From NCBI RefSeq assembly GCF_018860585.1, contig NZ_JAHKPR010000015.1, positions 15,727-79,726 on the forward strand: a stretch of 64,000 nt of DNA. The letters run 5' to 3'. The stretch comes from Colwellia sp. E2M01 (GTDB lineage: Bacteria > Pseudomonadota > Gammaproteobacteria > Enterobacterales > Alteromonadaceae). Below, piece by piece: positions 46,525-57,823 of this stretch. A program made the translations under genes and the position numbers. Within the stretch, counting starts at the first letter, position 1. Every line of letters starts with the position of its first letter. The notes beneath the pieces were generated by a model. It saw only the letters and a list, made by a program, of their open reading frames with translations, searched no databases and had not been told where the DNA came from.

Positions 46525-47685
46525 ATGACAAGTTGTGCTAAAACAGAAAAAGCTCCGACAAAAACACTAACACGCTTGGTATTCTGCAGTTTGTTATTAA
46601 CCATTGTTGTTATTGGTTTAGGCGCGTACACACGTTTAACTCATGCAGGATTAGGGTGTCCTGATTGGCCAACCTGTTATGGTTTACTTGATGTACCTAG
46701 AACCGCAGAAGAGATTATTACCGCTGAGCAAGCCTACCCTGAACGTCCTGTTGAACCCCATAAAGCATGGAATGAAATGGTTCATCGATACTTTGCTGGC
46801 AGCCTTGGCATACTTATCGCGATCATTGCTTTTTATTCAATTAGATTACGTGTTAATGATAGAAAATCAGTAAAAAACACAACTATTCAACCATCTTATA
46901 ACAGTAAAAAACCGCTTGTTTTACCCTTGTGTATTTTATTGGTTGTTATCTTTCAGGCAGCATTAGGAATGTGGACGGTAACCTTAAAATTAATGCCTGT
47001 TATTGTTATGGGGCACTTGCTTGGCGGCTTTACTACACTGTGCTTATTATTTTTATTATATTTGCGCCTTAATTCTGTAACGAGCAACACCATCACCACA
47101 ATAGGCGAGCAGAATGTAAAAGCAAGTGCGTCAAAAGCCACTAGCGCGAGTCAAAATGTAAACACACCATCAATTAAAAAATATAGTCGCTACGCTTTAC
47201 TCGGCATTGTTATTTTAACGGCACAAATAGCTTTAGGCGGTTGGACATCGGCAAATTATGCAGCCATGAGTTGTGTAGAATTACCTATTTGCCAAGGTGA
47301 TTGGTTAGCTGAGTTAGATTATCAGCATTCATTTACTTTGATTCCACCAGTAAAAAGTAGCTATGAATTTGGTCACTTTAAACATAATGAACGAGTAACT
47401 ATTCATGTAACACATAGATTAGGCGCTATAGTTACTAGTATATTTATAACTTGGCTCGCTATCTTGGTGTTTATTAAAACCAATAAACCCAATCTTAAAC
47501 GTTTGGCGATAGTTTTACTGAGTATGCTTACTATTCAAGTAAGTTTAGGTATAAGTAATATTTGGTTTTCATTACCCCTTAGCGTAGCGGTTGCACATAA
47601 CTTAGTCGCGGCTTTGTTAATGTTAAGTTTAATAGCGTTAACCTATCAATTAAAGCAACATGATGAGGAAGTTCGGTATGAGTAA
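46525..47685 (+). CDS. ctaA: Haem A synthase (CtaA/Cox15)
   Basis: 386 residues, about eight membrane helices. Oxidises haem O to haem [22 protein letters not shown] at the start of the periplasmic loop and [30 protein letters not shown] and [11 protein letters not shown] supply the haem-ligand histidines. An insertion of about 35 polar residues (about 190-220) lies between helices. Starts three bases after the previous gene. Confidence 0.94.
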   Translation: MTSCAKTEKAPTKTLTRLVFCSLLLTIVVIGLGAYTRLTHAGLGCPDWPTCYGLLDVPRTAEEIITAEQAYPERPVEPHKAWNEMVHRYFAGSLGILIAIIAFYSIRLRVNDRKSVKNTTIQPSYNSKKPLVLPLCILLVVIFQAALGMWTVTLKLMPVIVMGHLLGGFTTLCLLFLLYLRLNSVTSNTITTIGEQNVKASASKATSASQNVNTPSIKKYSRYALLGIVILTAQIALGGWTSANYAAMSCVELPICQGDWLAELDYQHSFTLIPPVKSSYEFGHFKHNERVTIHVTHRLGAIVTSIFITWLAILVFIKTNKPNLKRLAIVLLSMLTIQVSLGISNIWFSLPLSVAVAHNLVAALLMLSLIALTYQLKQHDEEVRYE

Positions 47686-48655
47686 AGTCATCAATAAACC
47701 AATAGTCGATTCGTTGAGTAAAAGCCTACCGGTAACACGGCCATCAGCTAACTCAACAGCAAATGAGTTCTTTCTTCGTCATTTTGTTGATCATTGGCGC
47801 GCTTATTATGATATTACCAAACCCAAAGTTGTGGCTTTACTGGTACTAACGGCCTTAGTAGGTATGAGCTTGTCTGTACCTGGCGGTTTACCGTGGCAAT
47901 TATTAATACCCGCCATGCTAGGTATCGCTTTATTATCCTCAGCCGCAGCCGCAATTAATCATATTGTTGACGAAAAAATAGATACCATTATGGGACGCAC
48001 TCACAACAGGCCTTTGCCTGAAGGTAGAATTACTGTCGAAAATGCCATTATTTTTGCGGTGAGTATCGCAGTGATTGGTTTTGTTATTCTCTTTACCTTA
48101 GTGAATCCGTTAACCGCTATGTTAACTTTGGCTGGTTTAGTAGGTTATAGCTTTGTTTACACTATGTATTTAAAGCGCGCTACACCACAAAACATTACCA
48201 TTGGTGGTTTAGCGGGTGCCATTCCACCGTTACTAGGTTGGACAGCAATGACCAACGAAATAGCACCAAATGCTTTATTATTAGTGCTAATTATTTTCAC
48301 TTGGACACCGCCACATTTTTGGGCTTTAGCTATTCATCGTAAAGATGATTATGCTAAAGTTAACATTCCTATGTTGCCGGTAACCCATGGTATTAGTTTT
48401 ACTAAAACTCAAATATTACTTTATACCTTATTACTTTTTGTGGTTTGTTTATTACCTTATTTAGTGGGAATGAGTAATTGGCTTTACTTGGCAGGTGCTT
48501 GTGTCTTGAATTTAATTTTTATTGGCTATGCTTGGCAGTTAAAGTTCCATGCAAAAAAAGATACTGCGATGGCCACATTTAAATTTTCGATTGTACATTT
48601 AATGCTACTTTTTATTCTTTTATTGCTTGACCACTATTGGTTACCAATAAACTAA
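47678..48655 (+). CDS. ctaB: Protohaem IX farnesyltransferase (haem O synthase)
   Basis: 325-residue UbiA-family membrane enzyme that adds a farnesyl group to haem [40 protein letters not shown] (Asp-rich prenyl site) and [27 protein letters not shown] are diagnostic. The ATG at 47678 overlaps the ctaA stop by eight bases and has GAGGAA seven bases upstream. Confidence 0.95.
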   Translation: MSKVINKPIVDSLSKSLPVTRPSANSTANEFFLRHFVDHWRAYYDITKPKVVALLVLTALVGMSLSVPGGLPWQLLIPAMLGIALLSSAAAAINHIVDEKIDTIMGRTHNRPLPEGRITVENAIIFAVSIAVIGFVILFTLVNPLTAMLTLAGLVGYSFVYTMYLKRATPQNITIGGLAGAIPPLLGWTAMTNEIAPNALLLVLIIFTWTPPHFWALAIHRKDDYAKVNIPMLPVTHGISFTKTQILLYTLLLFVVCLLPYLVGMSNWLYLAGACVLNLIFIGYAWQLKFHAKKDTAMATFKFSIVHLMLLFILLLLDHYWLPIN

Positions 48656-48688
48656 TAGCAACCCTCTTATTGAGAGAAAAATAATTTA

Positions 48689-49375
48689 ATGAATAAATAT
48701 CTTTTGGGTTTGATTGCCGTTATATCGTTAAGTGTCGGTATTATTGGTTTTTACTTAATAAAAAATAGTAACGAATTACCAGCGCCTGAATTCGCCTTAC
48801 ATTACCAACAACCTCGAACAATAACTAACTTCTCTTTTACGGATGAGTTAGGTCAAACTTTTCAAAATGAACAGCTTAACGGTAAATGGTCATTTATATT
48901 TCTTGGCTATACTTCTTGTCCTGATGTTTGTCCAATGACCTTACAAAAGCTACATGTTATCTATGATGATTTACTCAAAGTTACAGACAAGACTCAGGTT
49001 ATTTTAGTATCGGTAGACCCTCAACGAGATACGCAAGAGAAACTCTCTCAATATATTGCTTATTTTAATCCTGACTTTAAAGCAGTGCGCGCCGATCATG
49101 ATGTGCTTTTTCCTTTTGCTCGCAGTATCGGCTTAATGTACGCCATAACAGATTACAATAGTGATTCGGCTGATTTAACCAATAGCAGCACTACAGATAA
49201 AAATTATTGGGTTGATCACAGCGCATCTATGGTATTAATAAACCCTGAAGGGAAAGTGGCCGCTATTTTTAAACCTGAGCAGAAAGCTGGCGAGGTACCA
49301 CATATAGACAAGAATAAATTGGTAAGCGACTACCCTAAAATAGTCGCACTGTATCAAAAAAAATCACTTTTATAG
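48689..49375 (+). CDS. SCO1/SenC-family copper chaperone
   Basis: 228 residues, N-terminal membrane anchor and thioredoxin-fold domain. FLGYTSCPDVCPMTLQKL gives the CxxxC copper site and VDHSASMVLI the third ligand His. It delivers copper to the CuA centre of subunit II. Last gene of the oxidase operon. Confidence 0.93.
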   Translation: MNKYLLGLIAVISLSVGIIGFYLIKNSNELPAPEFALHYQQPRTITNFSFTDELGQTFQNEQLNGKWSFIFLGYTSCPDVCPMTLQKLHVIYDDLLKVTDKTQVILVSVDPQRDTQEKLSQYIAYFNPDFKAVRADHDVLFPFARSIGLMYAITDYNSDSADLTNSSTTDKNYWVDHSASMVLINPEGKVAAIFKPEQKAGEVPHIDKNKLVSDYPKIVALYQKKSLL

Positions 49376-49404
49376 CAAGCAGTATTAACTCATTTGAAGT
49401 TAAT

Positions 49405-50478
49405 TTATAAATGATACCAGCTACCATCAGCATTCAAAACAAACCAAGGTTTAGAGTACCAATAATAACGTCCTGGTTTACTAATACTAGCAGCTGTACA
49501 GTTGGCTCTAACACGACCTACAGGCAAGCTTGTAGAAAAAGTAATACTAAAAGCTTCATCATCGTGCCAGTTGATTTTTTGTTTGCCTAAGCCAGAGATA
49601 TAACAATTTAAACCTGATTTATAAAAGTCATCACTAGCCACTTCAAAGGTTATATTTTTCGCTTCTTCGTATACAAACACGGTTTTTGCTTGCTCACCTG
49701 TTAAACTGATATCTAGCGGTAGAGAATTTAATTTATCACGTAATCCTGAAATTTTGTCGTAAGGTTGTGATGCCGGAAAACGAGGCACGCTAGTTAGGTC
49801 TGTATTTAAGCCAATAGCGCCTGACTGTTGTGAAAATGCCACAAAATTATTGGCCTCAATCCAAGCTTGAACCGCTAAATCATATTCACCGTAAGGGTAT
49901 GCAAAATAACGCCAGCTTTGCCCTGTCTGCTCTTTTATAAGCTGCTCAGCTTTGAGTAGTGATGTCGTTTGTTTATCTAACCATTCTTGTTGCGTTAATC
50001 CTTTAGGGGTGCGAGCCATAGAATGGTGTTCATAACCATGGTTGGCGATAATCACACCTTCATCAGCTAATGCTTTTAATTGATCCCATGACAAATACTG
50101 TGAACTAGATTTTTTGTCATTACGGTTGATAATCCCAGGGTTGACATAAATGGTGTACGGAAAGTTGAATTTATCTAAAATCGGTTTAGCTTGCGTTAAA
50201 ATATCGATGTAGGCATCGTCAAACGTAATGGCAACACTCTTATCAGCTAATGGTGTTTGCTTTTTAATTCCATCAATTAAGTTAGATAATGGAACAACTT
50301 TAAAACCATTGTCTTTAAGATACTGTAGGTGTACTTCAAACTGCTTTGGTGAGATACTCGTGCTACTAGGACTGCTATCACTAACATGGTGGTACTGTAA
50401 AATAACAGCGGCATAACTGTTGAGTGAAATACTCATTAATAATGAAGCAAAAATGAATGTCTGCAGTAAATATCGCAT
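49405..50478 (-). CDS. Exported polysaccharide deacetylase
   Basis: 357 residues with a signal peptide (about 1-23). The NodB-type domain (about 25-250) has VAITFDDAYIDI (metal-binding Asp pair), ANHGYEHHSMA (His pair) and YFAYPYGEYD. A C-terminal beta-rich region of about 100 residues follows. It removes N-acetyl groups from a surface or cell-wall sugar; the target is unknown. Converges on the Sco gene. Confidence 0.9.
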   Translation of the reverse strand: MRYLLQTFIFASLLMSISLNSYAAVILQYHHVSDSSPSSTSISPKQFEVHLQYLKDNGFKVVPLSNLIDGIKKQTPLADKSVAITFDDAYIDILTQAKPILDKFNFPYTIYVNPGIINRNDKKSSSQYLSWDQLKALADEGVIIANHGYEHHSMARTPKGLTQQEWLDKQTTSLLKAEQLIKEQTGQSWRYFAYPYGEYDLAVQAWIEANNFVAFSQQSGAIGLNTDLTSVPRFPASQPYDKISGLRDKLNSLPLDISLTGEQAKTVFVYEEAKNITFEVASDDFYKSGLNCYISGLGKQKINWHDDEAFSITFSTSLPVGRVRANCTAASISKPGRYYWYSKPWFVLNADGSWYHL

Positions 50479-50634
50479 GAACTTTCCTTTATAAAATAGA
50501 GTAACTAATTTGAGTTCAGATTAACTAAAGTAACGCTTTTTACTATTAACCTCTAGTACTTTACAGTATTTCCATATTCCGTAAAAAAAGCTATTTGAGA
50601 TAAAAATTATCAGGCTATCTAAACCATTATTTCA

Positions 50635-50994
50635 TTAACTTTTGTTTTCTTTATACAATGAAAAATAATCAACTATTTTAGCAAGGATAATTCCGCAAAC
50701 AAGCCCAGTAACGTTAGCAGCCATATCTAGCCATTCTCCCCAACGATTAACATAAGGCTGAATCAACTCTATTGCACCACTAAAACAAGCAAATACTATT
50801 ACAATCCATAACCAATGTTTTGGTCTAGCTAGTGCAACAGGAAACATTAACGCACCATAAGCAATAAAATGATGAGTTTTGTCGCTACCAGGAACTTGTG
50901 GTAATGAGGCGACGGGCCATAGCGATAAAGTCGCAATGATTGCCATTAGAGCAATAGTAATAAATAACCAATAAGATTTAATTAAATTAATCAT
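50635..50994 (-). CDS. VanZ-like membrane protein
   Basis: 119 residues with four hydrophobic segments. SDKTHHFIAYGALMFPVAL and GAIELIQPYVNRWGEWLDMAANVTGLVCG are the VanZ signature blocks (His and Asp-rich edges of helices). Function in this group is not established. Separated by six bases from the small membrane gene upstream. Confidence 0.85.
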   Translation of the reverse strand: MINLIKSYWLFITIALMAIIATLSLWPVASLPQVPGSDKTHHFIAYGALMFPVALARPKHWLWIVIVFACFSGAIELIQPYVNRWGEWLDMAANVTGLVCGIILAKIVDYFSLYKENKS

Positions 50995-51000
50995 AATTTT

Positions 51001-51273
51001 CTAACGAGAGTTTGTATCAGTCGTGCTGTTTTGGGAAGATTGAGTTCGGTATAAAATATTTAGCCAACGATTTGCAAATATACCTAAGTAGCCCCATGCC
51101 GACAACAAACAAGCTATCGCTAGGGTAATAATACCGATAACTTGCCACAGATAGTGGTAAAAGTAACCTAAAGCAACAAACAATAAGCCAATAACAAAAA
51201 GGCCAAGACCACGTAAAAAAAGCATTAAGCTATGTTGTGGATCTTGACCTAGTTTTTCTAATAACTTAATCAT
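51001..51273 (-). CDS. Small membrane protein of unknown function
   Basis: 90 residues with two strong hydrophobic segments (about 19-40 and 44-66) and polar ends. I do not recognise a family. It lies between nfuA (26 bases upstream) and the VanZ-like gene, probably in one transcript with both. Confidence 0.7.
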   Translation of the reverse strand: MIKLLEKLGQDPQHSLMLFLRGLGLFVIGLLFVALGYFYHYLWQVIGIITLAIACLLSAWGYLGIFANRWLNILYRTQSSQNSTTDTNSR

Positions 51274-51298
51274 ACGTTACGATGAGATAGTTAAATTT

Positions 51299-51877
51299 TT
51301 AGTAATATGAATGATCGCCGCGCTCATGCTCAGTTGCATCTTTAACGCCTTTAATTTCGCCAGCCATTAAATCAATTAATTGCTTTTCAATACCGTCTTT
51401 TACCGTCACATCAATTTGTGCACAACCATTACAGCCACCGCCAAATTGTAATACAGCGTAGCCGTCATCGGTAATTTCAACTAATGTACATTCGCCACCA
51501 TGTCCTGCTAATTGAGGATTAACTTCGGCTTGTAGAAAGTAATGTACACGTTCAAATAAAGGCGCATCATCAGCTACTTTACGTAATTTTGCATTAGGGG
51601 CTTTTAACGTTAATTGTGAACCCATTTGATCGGTAGTAAAGTCAATTTCTGCGTCTTCTAAAAAGCCTTTACTGTCAGCATCTATCATGGCTGAAAAACC
51701 TTCAAAAGGAAGTTCTATGTCGTCTTTTTCAACGGCATCAGGTGGACAATATGAAACGCCACACTCTGCTTTTGCGGTACCTGGATTTACAACAAAAACA
51801 CGAATATGGGTACCTTCTGCTTGTTGCGAAAGTAGGTTAATAAAATGCTTTTGAGCACTCTCTGAAATACTGATCAT
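51299..51877 (-). CDS. nfuA: Fe-S biogenesis protein NfuA
   Basis: 192 residues. Degenerate A-type scaffold domain at the N-terminus, then a Nfu domain with [23 protein letters not shown] (CxxC that carries the 4Fe-4S cluster). Delivers clusters to apoproteins under stress. Its place next to comF and bioH is conserved with Escherichia coli. Confidence 0.95.
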   Translation of the reverse strand: MISISESAQKHFINLLSQQAEGTHIRVFVVNPGTAKAECGVSYCPPDAVEKDDIELPFEGFSAMIDADSKGFLEDAEIDFTTDQMGSQLTLKAPNAKLRKVADDAPLFERVHYFLQAEVNPQLAGHGGECTLVEITDDGYAVLQFGGGCNGCAQIDVTVKDGIEKQLIDLMAGEIKGVKDATEHERGDHSYY

Positions 51878-52028
51878 TGTTTAGCTCTCTTTACTCTTTT
51901 GGTACTCAATCAAAATACTAGTATATGATCTATTTGATTGATCAATAATATACTGTAATGATGAGTACCTGACTATTTTACTCAAGTATGTGTATTTTAC
52001 GCGGCTATTTAGTTATGTCTAATGATTT

Positions 52029-52886
52029 CTACGCTTTTGTCGAAGACTTACTTTTGGGTAAGGTTAAACAAAGGGCGACGACACTTACAATTTCAACACC
52101 AGCGCTTTTTAACAGTTTACTGATCTCGCTCGCTGTAGTACCCGTAGTCACCACATCGTCGATAATTATGACATGTTTAATATGACTCGCTAACCCCTGT
52201 TTTAATTTAAACGCATTCGCTAAGTTTTTACGACGTTGACTACCTGTCTTGCCGATCTGACTTTGATTGTGTTTACAGCGTATTATGACATCTTTCTCAT
52301 ACGGTAACGCCAGTTGTTGTGCAAAATCTTGAGCGATAAGGTGTGCTTGGTTATAACCACGAACTTGCCACTTTTTAACATGCAAAGGTACAGATATGAC
52401 TAAATCTGCAGGCGGTATTAATGTACTCTCCATGGTTTTTTGCCATTGAGCGTAGAGTAATGAGGCAAACAAATTAGCCAGTTCAAATCTTCCCAAATAC
52501 TTCATTTGCGCTAACCAAATATTGAAAGGGTAAATGTAGGGAGATAACGCAAAAAGGTATTCAAAATGAATATTAGGTAACGCTTGCTTGATTGTAGGCC
52601 AATTCAGCAGATTTCCATTTATAATATCTTGTTTAAAAAACGGCAAATCATTAATGCAATGCTGACAAAGCAGAGCTTGCCTTAAACGCTTTTCTTGAAA
52701 GTAACTTGCACCCACATTAGCGGCGCACAAATCACAGCAACTTAAATGTTGCTGTATGTTATTGAGTCGAAACTTCCCTGTATTAAAAATTAAAGCAAGC
52801 TTACTTCTATAAACAGCTTTAAGCGCGACACAACACCTTACAAGAGTTTTGTTATTTAACTTTATTAACCGTGACGTCCCTGCCAT
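52029..52886 (-). CDS. ComF/GntX-like phosphoribosyltransferase-domain protein
   Basis: 285 residues. Two Cys pairs near the N-terminus (CCDLC, LCQHC) look like a zinc knuckle, and the C-terminal phosphoribosyltransferase motif is VIIIDDVVTTGTTASE. ComF proteins are linked to DNA uptake; GntX in Escherichia coli to use of DNA as nutrient. Divergent from bioH by 75 bases; the true start may be downstream of the ATG chosen here. Confidence 0.87.
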   Translation of the reverse strand: MAGTSRLIKLNNKTLVRCCVALKAVYRSKLALIFNTGKFRLNNIQQHLSCCDLCAANVGASYFQEKRLRQALLCQHCINDLPFFKQDIINGNLLNWPTIKQALPNIHFEYLFALSPYIYPFNIWLAQMKYLGRFELANLFASLLYAQWQKTMESTLIPPADLVISVPLHVKKWQVRGYNQAHLIAQDFAQQLALPYEKDVIIRCKHNQSQIGKTGSQRRKNLANAFKLKQGLASHIKHVIIIDDVVTTGTTASEISKLLKSAGVEIVSVVALCLTLPKSKSSTKA

Positions 52887-52961
52887 CTTACTTTCCTTTT
52901 ATTAATCGCAAGTATAAAATAACGCTTCATTACTTTCGATTTATATAGTGCAGTAGTAAGC

Positions 52962-53780
52962 ATGGCAAAAAGCTTAGAATTTTCCATATTTCCAACAAAT
53001 GATTCAATAAAAAAAGAAGCAATACCAATTGTTTTCTTGCATGGTTGGGGGCTTAATTCCGCCATTTGGCAACCATTACTAACGTTATTTAACAACAGTA
53101 GCTATCAATTAATTACTATTGATTTGCCTGGGTTTGGTATCAATAATCATGTTGAGATATCTCCTTACTCGCTAACAACTATCTGCGAACATATTAACCA
53201 AGTTATTGACCAACCTGCTGTATATGTTGGCTGGTCATTAGGTGGTTTAGTTGCAACAGAAATGGCGCTGCAATATCCAGAGCAAGTATTAGCTTTAGTA
53301 ACCGTTGCCAGTAGTCCGTATTTTGTTGAGCAGTCTTGTAATGATTGGCCTGGAATCAAGGAGAATGTACTTAATAACTTCCATCAACAATTAGCTACAG
53401 ACGCAGCAAAAACCATCAGTGGATTTTTAAAAATCCAAGCAATGGGTAGCCCTCATATTAGGCAGGATTTAAAGCTAATTACACAATTAGTAATGGCTCA
53501 TCCATTACCTAGCCAACAAACCCTAGCTGACTCCTTAGCTTTACTAAGTCATTGTGATTTAAGGCCACATTTATCACAAATTAAACAACCATTTTTACGT
53601 TTATATGGTAATAACGACAGTCTAGTGCCTAAAGCCGTCATTGAGAAAATAGATAACTTAGCGGAAAAAAGCACAAAACATATTTTTTCTCATGCTTCTC
53701 ATGCGCCATTTATTTCTCATCTTGATGACTTTTATCAGGTGTTATTTTCTTGGTTAAAAATAAATATTAAAATTAATTAA
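52962..53780 (+). CDS. bioH: Pimeloyl-ACP methyl ester carboxylesterase BioH
   Basis: 272-residue alpha/beta hydrolase that releases pimeloyl-ACP for biotin synthesis. VFLHGWGLNSAIW (oxyanion region), VGWSLGGLVATEMAL (nucleophile Ser), an Asp in YGNNDSLVP and a His in HASHAPFISH. The gene neighbourhood bioH-comF-nfuA matches Escherichia coli. Confidence 0.9.
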   Translation: MAKSLEFSIFPTNDSIKKEAIPIVFLHGWGLNSAIWQPLLTLFNNSSYQLITIDLPGFGINNHVEISPYSLTTICEHINQVIDQPAVYVGWSLGGLVATEMALQYPEQVLALVTVASSPYFVEQSCNDWPGIKENVLNNFHQQLATDAAKTISGFLKIQAMGSPHIRQDLKLITQLVMAHPLPSQQTLADSLALLSHCDLRPHLSQIKQPFLRLYGNNDSLVPKAVIEKIDNLAEKSTKHIFSHASHAPFISHLDDFYQVLFSWLKINIKIN

Positions 53781-53914
53781 TACGAATTAGTAACTTAGCT
53801 GTCCCCTTATAAAATAAGGTGTTACAACAAAATACTTAGCTAAATTAACCTTTACTTTTTAGCCTTAAAGGTTAATAATTAAACAATATATTTATTTTCC
53901 GTGGAGGACGTCTA

Positions 53915-54235
53915 ATGGAAATATCATCAGCATTTAATTCCGGTGTACAAGGCTTACAAAACGCTAGAGCAACTGCAGATAAAGCTGCCAGTGATATTGT
54001 AGCTAGTACAACCCTAAATACTGAGCAACAAGCAAATACAGTCAATACTTCAAGCTCTAATATTAGTGAAGTAAATACTGAAGTAGTTAACCGAGTAGCA
54101 AAAAGCGAAGAGTTGCCAGATTTAAATCAATCGCTTGTTGATCTTAAAGTGGCAGAGTATCAAACCAAAGCGTCTACTGAGGTCATTAAAAGTGCCGATG
54201 ATGCTTTAGGTACATTATTAGATGTAACCGCTTAA
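53915..54235 (+). CDS. Small protein resembling flagellar rod/hook C-termini
   Basis: 106 residues, no signal peptide, predicted helical at both ends with a Ser/Asn/Thr-rich middle. The last third (LNQSLVDLKVAEYQTKASTEVIKSADDALGTLLDVTA) has the heptad pattern and the ADDALGTLLD ending of flagellar rod and hook proteins, and MEISSAFNSGVQGLQNA resembles their N-terminus. No flagellar gene is nearby. GTGGAGGA precedes the start. Function unknown. Confidence 0.65.
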   Translation: MEISSAFNSGVQGLQNARATADKAASDIVASTTLNTEQQANTVNTSSSNISEVNTEVVNRVAKSEELPDLNQSLVDLKVAEYQTKASTEVIKSADDALGTLLDVTA

Positions 54236-54361
54236 ATTTTAAATATTTAATAGATTGACTTTAAACGTTATATTATACATTAAGCAGTTCATTGCTAATG
54301 TAGATGAGCTACAACTAGACAAGCTAGTATCATATAACTAATTGGTGAATAAAATTTACTT

Positions 54362-55396
54362 ATGAATATCACGTCGCATACTGCCAGTATTCCTCTAGCA
54401 ACCGTGGTTAATCAACCTACGGAAGTATTACGTCGTGATAATCATCAACGAGAAGTCAACCCTCAAGTCGCTGCAACTCATCCGTCTACCGCTGATAAAG
54501 GCGCAGCGTCTGAGAAAGAGCGCTCTCGTACTCCCGCACAAACCAATGAAAATATCGATTTTTCAGCCTTAAGAAAACAAGCGGAGCATGCCGCTACCTC
54601 AATTTCAGACAACAGCAGTCAACAAGGCGAAAGCCAGCAAGATAATCAACAAAACAGCCAACAAAATCCTGAAAGCTCAGGAAATGAGCAAAGCCACAAT
54701 GCTGCTGAAAAAAATAGCGATGAAATAGAAAAAAAAGAAGCGACTGAAAATAAAGAAGCTGCTACAAATGAAAGAATAATCAATCAATTACAGCTAAGAG
54801 ATCAGGAAGTAAAAACGCACGAATTAGCACACGCTACAACAGGAGGCGCTTTAACTGGAGCGCCCTCATATACTTATGAGGTAGGTCCTGACGGTAAAAA
54901 ATATGCCGTAGCTGGTGAAGTTTCTATTGATTTAAGTGTTGTGCCTGGCGATCCAAAAGCAACTATCACTAAAATGCAAAAAGTGTATGCCGCGGCATTA
55001 GCACCTGTCGATCCCTCGGCACAAGATATTAAAGTTGCAGCAAGCGCTACTCAGAAAATACTGAGCGCACAGTCAGAGCTATTAGCGCTTAGTAATAATA
55101 AGGATGGCGAGCCAAGCCGCGCTAGTAACAACCGCGACTTTAATACCAGTGCGAGATTACAATCAGAATTATCAGCAGATAATAGCAGTAATGATTTTGA
55201 TGCACTCATCAATAAAACCTTAGCTGCGCAAGAGGCTATATCGCCTAATAAAACTAGCGACTCAATGACAACTTCTATCAATAATCTACAATCTACAGAA
55301 GTTATTCAACGAGCTCATCGTATTGAAAATTTTTACCATACAGTAAAACAAGGTTATGAAAAGCCTAATAATTTTCAATTTGAATTAACCGCTTAA
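54362..55396 (+). CDS. SprA-like putative metalloprotease-family protein
   Basis: 344 residues. A disordered N-terminal half rich in Gln, Ser, Asn and Glu is followed by a conserved core: HELAH (153-157, HExxH form) then ATTGGALTGAPSYTYEVGPDGKKYAVAGEVSIDLS and DPSAQDIKVAASATQKI. This matches the SprA-related family, called putative metalloproteases, whose activity is unproven. It lies 126 bases after the flagellar-like small gene, possibly in one unit. Confidence 0.78.
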   Translation: MNITSHTASIPLATVVNQPTEVLRRDNHQREVNPQVAATHPSTADKGAASEKERSRTPAQTNENIDFSALRKQAEHAATSISDNSSQQGESQQDNQQNSQQNPESSGNEQSHNAAEKNSDEIEKKEATENKEAATNERIINQLQLRDQEVKTHELAHATTGGALTGAPSYTYEVGPDGKKYAVAGEVSIDLSVVPGDPKATITKMQKVYAAALAPVDPSAQDIKVAASATQKILSAQSELLALSNNKDGEPSRASNNRDFNTSARLQSELSADNSSNDFDALINKTLAAQEAISPNKTSDSMTTSINNLQSTEVIQRAHRIENFYHTVKQGYEKPNNFQFELTA

Positions 55397-55454
55397 AGCT
55401 AAACATTTAAATATATACCCATCACACCTTTATCTTATCAGGCGTACCAAGAAT

Positions 55455-56108
55455 TTAAACTATCGCTTCTTCTTGAAATCTTTGTTTATATACATCACGT
55501 GCATGATTAAGTTCATTAATAGCGTGCCCTTTTGTATACGGGCGTAAAATGACTAATATTTTCAAAACGCCTTGATAAAATACTGCATCATTGACTTCAT
55601 TTGAAGTGGTTTGTGTTTGATGAAAGCTTACCCAAAAAGTGTTGATAAGACGTAAAACACTAACAATTTCAGGTAGTTCATCATCATCAAAATCTATAAA
55701 ATCTGCTGCTCTTAATGAGATCAGTAGTTGACTAACACGCTCTGATATAGACTGTTGAACTTCTACATATTTTTCACGCAGGTTTGGACTTTTATCCAAA
55801 AGTACAGGTAGGTTACTATAGAAAAAACGGAATTTCATGGTTGTTTGAAAAACAGAATCCATATACAAAACCAGTGAATCAAGAGGCTTAACCTCTGCAG
55901 ATACGGTAGGTAAAGTGTCTAAAAGTAGACTTCGAGCATATTCTTCGTAAATAGATAAAATAATGTCTTCTTTATTGCGGAAATGGTAATACAAGTTTCC
56001 TGGGCTAATAGCTAAATGTGCGGCAATATGGTTTGTGGTGACATTACGCTCACCTTGCTCGTTAAAAAGTTCAATACTAGCTTGGATTATTTTATCTCTG
56101 GTTTTCAT
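55455..56108 (-). CDS. TetR/AcrR-family transcriptional regulator
   Basis: 217 residues. N-terminal helix-turn-helix: ASIELFNEQGERNVTTNHIAAHLAISPGNLYYHFRNKEDI (about 10-49, the NLYYHF-K end is diagnostic). The ligand-binding C-terminal part is not specific. No divergent or co-oriented target is obvious. Confidence 0.9.
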   Translation of the reverse strand: MKTRDKIIQASIELFNEQGERNVTTNHIAAHLAISPGNLYYHFRNKEDIILSIYEEYARSLLLDTLPTVSAEVKPLDSLVLYMDSVFQTTMKFRFFYSNLPVLLDKSPNLREKYVEVQQSISERVSQLLISLRAADFIDFDDDELPEIVSVLRLINTFWVSFHQTQTTSNEVNDAVFYQGVLKILVILRPYTKGHAINELNHARDVYKQRFQEEAIV

Positions 56109-56394
56109 ATAACTACTTCTTATTATTATATTGATTAAATCTAAAACAATAATACTATCAACATTTACTATATATAAAGTCTTTTGAGTAAATACTTTAA
56201 GATTTATACTATTTTTATGATTAATTCGGGGTTTTCTTTTTGTTTAACCTTCTGGAGCTTAACTCTGTTAAATACAAAGATTAAAGCCTGACTTTGTTTT
56301 CGTTCCCGATTCAAGTAACGATTCATCGGATAATACTTGTTACCTACTGAGGTATCAAACTACAATACCAAATAACAATTGCTTAAATATATAA

Positions 56395-56871
<477 letters not shown>

Positions 56872-56930
56872 CGCTCAGCTTTAAACTAGCTTAATAGCCA
56901 TTTAGCACGATACCTACCTCAAAAAAACGC

Positions 56931-57746
56931 TTACTTTTTTTGACAGTTAGGGCAATAAACCGTTGCCCTCCCAGCTTGTTTAATTTCCTTCAATATTCCT
57001 TTGCAAACAAAGCAAGGTTCACCAGAACGACCATAAACTTGTAGTTCTTGTGCAAAATAGCCTGGTTTACCATCTGATTGGGTAAAGTCTTTTAGGGTTG
57101 TACCACCTTGCTCAATTGCATGAGCTAGAGTTTGCTTAATATGTCGAGTTAATTCTATGTACCGTTTTTTAGAGACTTTACCTGCTTGTTTACGAGGGTC
57201 TATGCCTGCTTTAAATAAGCTTTCATTGGCATAAATATTACCAACTCCAACGACAATATTATTATTCATCAGAAAGGTTTTAATCGGTACTATTTTATTA
57301 CGTGATCTTTCATACAGACACTCGTCGGTAAAATCGGAGGATAAAGGCTCCGGACCAAGACTTTTCAATAACTTGTGTTCATTAATATCTTCGGTTACCC
57401 AAAGTACAGAGCCAAAACGACGAGGATCATTAAGCCTAAGCGCTAAACCATTAGTAAGCACCAAGTCAAAGTGGTCATGTTTAGTTACTGCTGTAGCTTT
57501 ATCAATTACTCGAATAGTGCCAGACATACCCAAATGAATCATTAATATACCTTTACTGGTTTCCAACAGAAGATATTTAGCACGCCGAGTAACAGAACGT
57601 ATTGTTTCACCACAAATATCTGAGATAGTTGGTGTAATTGGCCAGCGCATATTGGCATTTCGGACAATAACATCGCTTACCTGCTGGTTTAAGATATGTG
57701 GTTCAATTCCACGTCGACAAACTTCTACTTCTGGCAACTCAGGCAT
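56931..57746 (-). CDS. mutM: Formamidopyrimidine-DNA glycosylase
   Basis: 271 residues. Removes oxidised purines from DNA. MPELPEVEVCRRGIEPHI has the catalytic Pro2 and Glu3, GVGNIYANESLF the helix-two-turn-helix, and the C-terminal zinc finger has CFVC and CPNC pairs with the intercalating region QVYGRSGEPC. Confidence 0.97.
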   Translation of the reverse strand: MPELPEVEVCRRGIEPHILNQQVSDVIVRNANMRWPITPTISDICGETIRSVTRRAKYLLLETSKGILMIHLGMSGTIRVIDKATAVTKHDHFDLVLTNGLALRLNDPRRFGSVLWVTEDINEHKLLKSLGPEPLSSDFTDECLYERSRNKIVPIKTFLMNNNIVVGVGNIYANESLFKAGIDPRKQAGKVSKKRYIELTRHIKQTLAHAIEQGGTTLKDFTQSDGKPGYFAQELQVYGRSGEPCFVCKGILKEIKQAGRATVYCPNCQKK

Positions 57747-57823
57747 AATTTCTTCTTATTTCGGTAACGCTAATTCTATTGATGTATATGAATATTGATT
57801 GATGTGAATAATGGTTTGAATAT

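Noticed and set aside
53781-53914. Gap between bioH and the flagellar-like gene, checked for a small RNA
   Set aside because: No hairpin with a T run and no promoter-like pair that I could support.
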